A program made the translations under genes and the position numbers. The notes under the pieces are model-generated. The model saw nothing but the letters and a program-made list of their open reading frames with translations. It did no database searches and was not told the DNA's origin. 5,632 nucleotides of DNA, taken from positions 1 through 5,632 of the forward strand of contig CAMYWZ010000084.1 in assembly GCA_947302945.1 (NCBI GenBank), written 5' to 3'. The DNA comes from an uncultured Bacillota bacterium (lineage in GTDB: Bacteria; Bacillota; Clostridia; Peptostreptococcales; Anaerovoracaceae). Below are positions 1 through 4,667 of this stretch, piece by piece (position 1 is the stretch's first letter; every line of letters begins with the position of its first letter).

Positions 1-986
1 ATCTTGGTGAGCATGTCCGGAACGAGAACGTTGGTGCCGCCTTGGGGAAGCTTGTCATAGAAGAGATGGACGAAGAGGCCGGGAACGTGCACGCCGGTGA
101 TGATTATCAGTCCGAGTATGGTGCAGACGATGCCGCCGATCTTTACCTGCTTTGCGCTCTTGATGGCGAAGAACTTGGTGACCATCTGAGGCAGTCCGTT
201 GGGAGCCCATGAAGTCATCAGCACGAAGGGGATGATGCCCATCAGAAGGCCGAAGCTGCCGTTGAATCCGAAGTTGATGATGTCAGCGCCTGTTGCCTGT
301 ACGCCCTGGCTGTTGACGAAGGTGCCCAGGTTCTTCATGCGCTCTATGCCTTCGGCAAGGCCGCCGACTTCCTTGGAGTTGATGGTTGCAACGGCAAGGA
401 TGATGCCGCCGATGACCATTATTCCGCCCTGTACTACGTCTATCTTGGCAGCCGCCTTGTAGCCGCCTACCACAAGGTAAACAGCAGCAAGTACAGCCAT
501 TACGATGACCGCGCCGATGTAGGGCAGGTTGAATACGCTGGTGAACATGTAGGACAGGCTGGAGAATACAGCTGCGGTGTAGGGGATCATGAAGATGAAG
601 AGCACGATGGAGCCTACCAGCTTGAAGTATTCTGTCTTATAGCGGGCGCGCAGGAAGTCCGGAAGGGTCTGGACGCCGAGCTTTTCGCTCATCCTGCGGC
701 TGCGTGTTCCGAGGAAGAACCACATGAACACGATGCTGAGCAGGACGTTGCCCCATGCGTTCCACATGGCACCGATACCCCAGTCCCAGCCTATCTTTCC
801 TGCGTTGACCATGCAGACGCCGGAAATGTATGTTGCTGCGAACGAGAACGATGTGATGACAGGACCTATGCTGCGTCCGCCGAGAAGGTAGCCTTCTCCG
901 CCGCCGCTGTCCTTGCGGGACTTAAGACCTACGTAAAGTATGAAGAATACGTAAGCCGCTACAAAGATGTATTTTATTACACCCAT
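1..986 (-). CDS. Sodium:solute symporter (SSS family), 3' end cut off by window edge
   Basis: This is an integral membrane transporter of the sodium:solute symporter family (PutP/PanF-like), expected to import a small organic solute together with Na+. I translated the minus strand from the ATG at 986-984; the frame stays open for 328 codons to the window edge, so about two thirds of a typical 480-510 residue protein is visible. Family marks are the 'YLLGGRSIG' block at residues 33-41, the 'SFAATYISG' helix at 48-56, 'VVGGYKAAAKIDVVQGG' at 172-188 (first SSS signature region) and 'NGLPQMVTKFF' at 263-273 (matching the G-x-P...RF second signature region). About eight hydrophobic segments are visible. 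The start is supported by GGAGGT six bases upstream (plus-strand 993-998). It is transcribed divergently from thrS. The substrate is not determinable; proline, pantothenate or a carboxylate are all possible. The family call is firm, the specificity is not. Confidence 0.92.
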   Translation of the reverse strand, partial: MGVIKYIFVAAYVFFILYVGLKSRKDSGGGEGYLLGGRSIGPVITSFSFAATYISGVCMVNAGKIGWDWGIGAMWNAWGNVLLSIVFMWFFLGTRSRRMSEKLGVQTLPDFLRARYKTEYFKLVGSIVLFIFMIPYTAAVFSSLSYMFTSVFNLPYIGAVIVMAVLAAVYLVVGGYKAAAKIDVVQGGIMVIGGIILAVATINSKEVGGLAEGIERMKNLGTFVNSQGVQATGADIINFGFNGSFGLLMGIIPFVLMTSWAPNGLPQMVTKFFAIKSAKQVKIGGIVCTILGLIIITGVHVPGLFVHLFYDKLPQGGTNVLVPDMLTK

Positions 987-1033
987 AATGATACCTCCGA
1001 AAAAAGAAATGAACGATTTTGTATAATATATGA

Positions 1034-1062
1034 ATTGTAACATGACGGTATTGTGAAAACAA
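1034..1062 (-). promoter_or_regulatory. Predicted sigma70-like promoter of the SSS symporter gene
   Basis: On the minus strand there is TTGTTT (plus 1057-1062), a 17-base spacer and TACAAT (plus 1034-1039). The -10 hexamer is preceded by TG plus one base, giving an extended -10 element. The start of transcription would fall about 40 bases upstream of the symporter ATG. The -35 hexamer lies within a perfect inverted repeat (1049-1064), so access could be regulated. Seen by eye only. Confidence 0.6.
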
Positions 1063-1075
1063 TAGCGCAGGCGCT
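1049..1075. repeat. Two adjacent short inverted repeats over the symporter -35 region
   Basis: Two perfect palindromic elements overlap by one base. TATTGT-GAAA-ACAATA lies at 1049-1064 with 6-base arms, and AGCGC-AG-GCGCT lies at 1064-1075 with 5-base arms. The first covers the predicted -35 hexamer of the minus-strand symporter promoter. This placement would suit an operator for a dimeric repressor, but short perfect repeats also occur by chance. I recognise no known regulator consensus. Confidence 0.4.
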
Positions 1076-1124
1076 CAAAACCCTGAAAAAAATATGCACA
1101 AGGCCGTATCTGTTTGCGAACAGC

Positions 1125-1153
1125 TTGCAAAAGACGCCCGCGCGGATTATAAT
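1125..1153 (+). promoter_or_regulatory. Predicted sigma70 promoter of thrS
   Basis: TTGCAA (1125-1130), a 17-base spacer and a perfect TATAAT (1148-1153) form a near-consensus sigma70 promoter. Transcription would begin near 1160, leaving a leader of only about 32 bases before the thrS ATG. That is too short for a T-box riboswitch, and I find no T-box-like AGGGTGG...ACCGCG sequence in the gap. A weak inverted repeat, TTTGC (1113-1117) with GCAAA (1127-1131), overlaps the -35 hexamer. Confidence 0.75.
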
Positions 1154-1180
1154 AAACGGAAAATCTTGCCTTGACGTATA

Positions 1181-1186
1181 AGGAGG
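1181..1186 (+). promoter_or_regulatory. Ribosome binding site fixing the thrS start
   Basis: AGGAGG sits five bases before the ATG at 1192. It decides the start: an in-frame TTG at 1171 would add seven residues, but it lies upstream of this site and would make the Shine-Dalgarno sequence part of the coding region, so 1192 is preferred. Confidence 0.9.
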
Positions 1187-1191
1187 AAAAA

Positions 1192-2934
1192 ATGGCAGAG
1201 GAAAACAAATACACCTTTGAAAACGAGGAGTACCGCCAGACGTATTGGCATACTTGCTCACACATCATGGCCCAGGCCGTAAAGAGGCTCTGGCCGGAAG
1301 TAAAGCTCGCTATCGGCCCGTCCATCAAAGAAGGATGGTACTACGACATGCTGGCTCCGTTCGCCTTCACACCGGAGCACATGGATCAGATAGAAGCCGA
1401 GATGAAGAAGATCTGCAAGGAGAACCTCAAGATCGAGCGCTTCGAGCTCCCCAGGCCGGAAGCCATCAAATTCATGCAGGAAAGGGAAGAGCCCTTCAAG
1501 GTGGAGCTCATCAACGACCTTCCCGAAGGCGAACCCATCTCTTTCTATAAGCAGGGAGAGTTCACCGATCTTTGTGCAGGCCCGCATCTGGACTTCACAG
1601 GCCGCGTAAAGCACAACGCCTTCAAGCTCCTCACATGCAACAGCGCCTACTGGCGCGGCGATTCCAAGCGCGAAACGCTGCAGAGGATCTACGGCATAGC
1701 CTTCACCAAGAAAGAGGACCTTCAGGTCTATCTCGACAGGATAGAAGAAGCCAAGAAGAGGGACCACAGAAAGCTCGGCAAAGAGCTGGGTCTTTTCGCC
1801 TTCCGCGACGAAGCCCCCGGCTTCCCGTTCTACCTGCCCAAGGGCATGGTGCTCCAGAACACCCTCATCGATTACTGGCGCCAGATCCACAAAAAATACG
1901 ACTATCTGGAGATCTCCACCCCGCAGATCATGAAGCGCACCCTCTGGGAGACTTCCGGCCACTGGGATCACTATAAAGAAAACATGTACACCACCGTCAT
2001 CGAGGACGAGGACTACGCCATCAAGCCTATGAACTGCCCCGGCTCCATCCTGGTCTACGACCTGGAGCCGCACAGCTACAGGGATCTTCCGCTGGGCCGC
2101 GTCCACAGGCACGAGATCTCAGGCGCCCTGCACGGCATGTTCCGCGTAAGGTGCTTCACTCAGGACGATGCTCACATCCTGCTTGCCAAAGAGCAGATCC
2201 AGGGCGAAGTGGTGCGCATCACCAAGCTGATAGACGAAGTCTACAACGTCTTCGGCCTGCCCTACAAGATCGTTCTGTCCACCATGCCGGAGGACCACAT
2301 AGGCACCAGAGGCGACTGGGAGAAGGCAGAAGCAGCCCTGGCCGATGCCATCACATCCATAGGCAAGACCTACGAGATCAACCCCGGCGACGGCGCCTTC
2401 TACGGCCCCAAGCTGGACTTCCATGTCACCGACTGCCTCGGCAGAGTCTGGCAGTGCGGCACCATACAGCTGGATTATCAGCTGCCCGGCCGCTTCGACC
2501 TGGAGTACACCGATTCCAACTCCGAAAAGCAGACCCCGGTCATGATACACCGCGTCGTCTACGGCTCCATAGAAAGATTCATCGGTGTTATAACCGAGCA
2601 CTTTGCCGGCGCCTTCCCCACCTGGCTGTCGCCTGTCCAGGTCAAGATCCTGCCCGTCACGGACCGCGCCATTGAGTACGCGGATGGTATAAAGGACAAG
2701 CTCACAGATCAGGGCTTCCGCGTCGAAGTGGACAAGCGCAACGAGAAGACCGGCCGCAAGATACGCGACGCCCAGCTGGAGAAAGTCCCCTACATGATAG
2801 TAGTCGGAGACCGCGATATTGAAGCCGCGACCCTTGCTCCGCGCCATCGCTCCGAAGGGGACCTGGGCACCATGAGCTACGATCAGTTCCTGGCCATCCT
2901 CAAGGACGACGTCGACAACAAAAAGATAAAATAA
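1192..2934 (+). CDS. thrS: Threonyl-tRNA synthetase, TGS-less, with a 5-residue gap at motif 2
   Basis: This cytoplasmic class II synthetase charges tRNA-Thr with threonine and hydrolyses mischarged Ser-tRNA-Thr. It is 580 residues long, shorter than the roughly 640 of E. coli ThrRS because the N-terminal TGS domain is absent. The editing domain (about 10-195) keeps its four hallmark residues: H20/H24 in 'HTCSH' and C128/H132 in 'DLCAGPH'. The catalytic core (about 200-475) keeps the three zinc ligands C282 ('MNCPG'), H328 ('TQDDAH') and H453 ('MIHRVV'), the motif 2 arginine R306 ('HRHE') and motif 3 'GSIERFIG' with R462. The anticodon-binding domain spans about 481-575. The oddity is at 299-308: the usual LPLR-M-(A/G)-E-(F/L)-G-x-x-HR(H/N)E is here 'LPLGRVHRHE', five residues short, although the frame is intact. 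It is a single-gene unit, divergent from the symporter and followed by a terminator. Family certain; catalytic competence uncertain. Confidence 0.97.
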   Translation: MAEENKYTFENEEYRQTYWHTCSHIMAQAVKRLWPEVKLAIGPSIKEGWYYDMLAPFAFTPEHMDQIEAEMKKICKENLKIERFELPRPEAIKFMQEREEPFKVELINDLPEGEPISFYKQGEFTDLCAGPHLDFTGRVKHNAFKLLTCNSAYWRGDSKRETLQRIYGIAFTKKEDLQVYLDRIEEAKKRDHRKLGKELGLFAFRDEAPGFPFYLPKGMVLQNTLIDYWRQIHKKYDYLEISTPQIMKRTLWETSGHWDHYKENMYTTVIEDEDYAIKPMNCPGSILVYDLEPHSYRDLPLGRVHRHEISGALHGMFRVRCFTQDDAHILLAKEQIQGEVVRITKLIDEVYNVFGLPYKIVLSTMPEDHIGTRGDWEKAEAALADAITSIGKTYEINPGDGAFYGPKLDFHVTDCLGRVWQCGTIQLDYQLPGRFDLEYTDSNSEKQTPVMIHRVVYGSIERFIGVITEHFAGAFPTWLSPVQVKILPVTDRAIEYADGIKDKLTDQGFRVEVDKRNEKTGRKIRDAQLEKVPYMIVVGDRDIEAATLAPRHRSEGDLGTMSYDQFLAILKDDVDNKKIK

Positions 2935-2942
2935 AAAGTATC

Positions 2943-2993
2943 AAAAAAACATGGCGCGCCTCGTTTTTCCGGGGCGCGTCATTACATTTTTGT
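2943..2993 (+). terminator. Intrinsic terminator after thrS, probably bidirectional
   Basis: A 10-base-pair GC-rich stem with one G-T wobble is formed by ATGGCGCGCC (2951-2960) and GGCGCGTCAT (2973-2982), with a 12-base loop. A7 lies just upstream (2943-2949) and T5 a few bases downstream (2987-2991). Read on the minus strand, the stem is followed almost at once by seven T residues, so it should also stop antisense transcription coming from the TRAP operon side. Confidence 0.75.
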
Positions 2994-3017
2994 TATAACG
3001 ATACCCGTTTTTGGTGC

Positions 3018-3046
3018 TTGACTTTTCACTTTGACAAAACTATATT
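3018..3046 (+). promoter_or_regulatory. Predicted sigma70 promoter of the TRAP operon
   Basis: TTGACT (3018-3023), a 17-base spacer and TATATT (3041-3046) make a good sigma70-type promoter, with a predicted transcript start near 3053. A second TTGACA at 3031-3036 has no suitable -10 at normal spacing, so it is not preferred. The leader would be about 64 bases and carries a hairpin at its 5' end. Confidence 0.65.
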
Positions 3047-3053
3047 TATCTTA

Positions 3054-3074
3054 AGGTGGTCGCTGTGATCATCT
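3054..3074 (+). promoter_or_regulatory. Hairpin at the predicted 5' end of the TRAP mRNA
   Basis: AGGTGGTC (3054-3061) pairs with GATCATCT (3067-3074) across a 5-base loop, giving an 8-base-pair stem with two G-U pairs. It begins at the predicted transcript start of the operon. Such 5' stems can protect mRNA from 5'-dependent decay, but in DNA form this could equally be an operator just downstream of the promoter. No known riboswitch pattern is recognised. Confidence 0.4.
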
Positions 3075-3116
3075 GCAGTTAAAGGCTAATAATTTAAAAA
3101 AATAGGAGGCCATTTT

Positions 3117-4085
3117 ATGAAGAAAGTTTTATCGATCCTGTTGGTTCTGGCCATGGTATTCGCTCTGGCTGCCTGCAACAACGGCGGCGGCAATGCCCAG
3201 AACAACGCAGCAGCCGGCAACAACGCTGCCAACGAGACCTACAATGTCAAGATCCGTCTCGCATGGGATACCCGCCCGGACCTTCCCACCAGCAAGCTGA
3301 TGGAAAAGTTCGTTGAAGAAGTCGAGAAGCGCTCCAACAAGCAGATCACCGTCGAGATTCGCTCGGTGAACAACCGTTATCTCGATGCAAACGTCAAGTT
3401 CCCGTACCTGTTCTCCACTCTTGCTGAAGCATACAAGTGCGAGGACGGCGCTTCCGGAAGGTACATGCTCGACACCCTTAAGGAAGACGCCAACACCTAC
3501 GGTCTTACCTACCTCGACGTAGGCTTCCGTGTATTTTCCGGCAAGGAGTCCTTCGCAGACGTCAAGAAGCTCGAAGGCAAAAAGATCCGTATCATCAACT
3601 CCCAGACATTCACCGAGTTCGTAAAGGCTCTGAAGGGTACCCCGGTCACCACCTCCATGGGCGAGCTCTATCAGGCTCTGCAGTCCGGCGCTGCCGACTG
3701 CCAGGAGAACCCGTACTCCACTATCTCCTCTCAGGGCTTCCACAAAGTAAACCCGTACATCACCAATACCAACCACGTATGGGCTGCTTACGTCCTGGGC
3801 GTAAACCTCGATTTCTGGAAGGAACTTCCCGCTGCTGCTCAGAAGGTCATCGAAGAGGTCTCCAAGGAGATCGCTGCCGAGCACCGCAAGATGAGCGAAG
3901 AGTCCGAAGCTGACTATCGTAAGAAGATGGAGAGCGAAGGCGCTACCTTCATCGACCTCACCGCTGATCAGCTCAAGGCATGGGTCGAAGTCGGCCGCAG
4001 CACTCACAAGAATCTTGTCGAGCTTGTAGGCGCTGAGACACTTGAAGTATTCTACAAGGACCTCGGCCTCCAGAAGACCTGGTAA
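3117..4085 (+). CDS. dctP: TRAP transporter substrate-binding lipoprotein (DctP family), shortened lobe 1
   Basis: This is the extracytoplasmic solute receptor of a TRAP transporter, 322 residues long. A signal peptide (1-19) ends in the lipobox L17-A18-A19-C20, so the mature protein should be lipid-anchored at C20, followed by an Asn/Gly/Ala-rich tether (21-39). DctP features are the start of lobe 1 around 42-80, 'FPYLF' at 95-99, 'GFR' with R138, 'GKKIRI' with R158 (equivalent to the carboxylate-binding arginine of SiaP, R147) and 'DCQENP' at 194-199 (family usual DGQENP; Gly is Cys here). N198 corresponds to the conserved binding-site Asn. Between V79-E80-I81 and about N85 roughly 28 residues expected in the family are absent. 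The start is set by AGGAGG at 3104-3109, seven bases before the ATG; translation ends with tandem TAA stops. It is the first gene of the operon. The ligand is probably a carboxylate but is not identified. Confidence 0.93.
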   Translation: MKKVLSILLVLAMVFALAACNNGGGNAQNNAAAGNNAANETYNVKIRLAWDTRPDLPTSKLMEKFVEEVEKRSNKQITVEIRSVNNRYLDANVKFPYLFSTLAEAYKCEDGASGRYMLDTLKEDANTYGLTYLDVGFRVFSGKESFADVKKLEGKKIRIINSQTFTEFVKALKGTPVTTSMGELYQALQSGAADCQENPYSTISSQGFHKVNPYITNTNHVWAAYVLGVNLDFWKELPAAAQKVIEEVSKEIAAEHRKMSEESEADYRKKMESEGATFIDLTADQLKAWVEVGRSTHKNLVELVGAETLEVFYKDLGLQKTW

Positions 4086-4099
4086 TAACCGACATTTCA

Positions 4100-4135
4100 G
4101 GGGCCGCCCGTTTTTCGGGTGGCTCCGCTTTTTTT
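4100..4135 (+). terminator. Internal intrinsic terminator between dctP and dctQ
   Basis: An 11-base-pair stem with two G-T wobbles is formed by 4100-4110 (GGGGCCGCCCG) and 4116-4126 (CGGGTGGCTCC), with a 5-T loop, and is followed by seven T residues (4129-4135). It starts 14 bases after the dctP stop. As no new promoter is evident before dctQ, partial read-through would give more dctP than dctQM transcript, matching the known excess of binding protein over membrane subunits in such transporters. Confidence 0.85.
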
Positions 4136-4136
4136 C

Positions 4137-4141
4137 AGGAG
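4137..4141 (+). promoter_or_regulatory. Ribosome binding site fixing the dctQ start
   Basis: AGGAG lies seven bases before the ATG at 4149 and one base after the T-tract of the terminator. An in-frame GTG at 4119 would start inside the terminator stem with no ribosome site, so the ATG is chosen. Confidence 0.85.
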
Positions 4142-4148
4142 TATTCGA

Positions 4149-4667
4149 ATGAAAGTAATTAGTTCGATCGACAAGGTGCTGGCCAAGATCGAAGAGACCG
4201 TATGTCTGGTCCTGCTGACGGCAATGATAGCCGTCATTACGCTGCAGGTGCTCAACCAGGCTGTACTTCATATACGTTCTATCGTATGGACGGAAGAGGT
4301 CTCCCGCATACTCTTCATCTGGTCGATCATGATAGGTTCCTCGCTTGCCGCCCGCAAGGGAGACCACCTTACAGTGGACTTCATCTATACCCACTTCAAA
4401 GGCAACGCGAAGTACATTCTCCGCGTCATAATACTGATCATCTGCATAGTCACCTGCGCCTACATAGCCCGTTCCGGAGTATATCTGGTCATGAACGATA
4501 TCAAGCGCAATAAATTCTTCGGGGTCACGCTCTGGCCGATGTGGGTCGGCTCTGTATCTGTTCCTATCGGTTTTGTGATGATCACGATACGTTATATTCT
4601 GCAGCTGATATCGGAATCGATAGAAAAATTCCGCAAGGACAAGACTGAGGAAGGAGGGGAGAACTGA
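4149..4667 (+). CDS. dctQ: TRAP transporter small membrane subunit (DctQ family)
   Basis: This is the small integral membrane subunit of the TRAP transporter, which pairs with the large DctM subunit. It is 172 residues long, typical for the family. Four hydrophobic segments are visible at about 17-38, 52-68, 89-110 and 130-152, the usual four-helix layout. The conserved W-(S/T)-E-E pattern is present as W47-T48-E49-E50, followed by 'RILFIW' and 'GSSLAARKGDHLTVD' (63-77), a characteristic DctQ block ending the second helix region. The C-terminus is charged and cytoplasmic in appearance. The gene follows dctP after 63 bases containing the internal terminator. Its stop overlaps the start of dctM by one base (TGATG), indicating translational coupling and 1:1 production. 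No defects are seen. Confidence 0.94.
   Translation: MKVISSIDKVLAKIEETVCLVLLTAMIAVITLQVLNQAVLHIRSIVWTEEVSRILFIWSIMIGSSLAARKGDHLTVDFIYTHFKGNAKYILRVIILIICIVTCAYIARSGVYLVMNDIKRNKFFGVTLWPMWVGSVSVPIGFVMITIRYILQLISESIEKFRKDKTEEGGEN

Noticed and set aside
199..462. An 87-codon plus-strand open frame with a Met/Pro-rich product
   Set aside because: It lies antisense to the symporter, whose conserved motifs cover this region; the odd composition is typical of antisense to membrane-protein codons.
1022..1027. A perfect TATAAT on the plus strand that might be a second thrS promoter
   Set aside because: No -35-like hexamer is found at 16-18 bases upstream, and the promoter at 1125-1153 is much better placed.
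1171..1191. An upstream in-frame TTG start for thrS adding seven residues
   Set aside because: It would translate through the AGGAGG ribosome site that serves the ATG at 1192.
977..1261. A 94-codon minus-strand open frame across the divergent promoter region
   Set aside because: It overlaps the start of both flanking genes, covers both predicted promoters and has no recognisable domain.
1258..2847. Two consecutive long minus-strand open frames (1258-2112 and 2119-2847) opposite thrS
   Set aside because: The opposite strand encodes unmistakable ThrRS over the whole length. The antisense frames show no family motifs and arise from GC-rich third codon positions.
4119..4148. An upstream in-frame GTG start for dctQ
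   Set aside because: It falls inside the terminator hairpin and has no ribosome site; the ATG at 4149 has AGGAG at ideal spacing.
3129..4394. A long open frame of 421 codons on the minus strand opposite dctP and the start of dctQ
   Set aside because: No ribosome site or recognisable domain, and it spans two genes with clear family matches plus the terminator between them. It is explained by the codon bias of the plus-strand genes.
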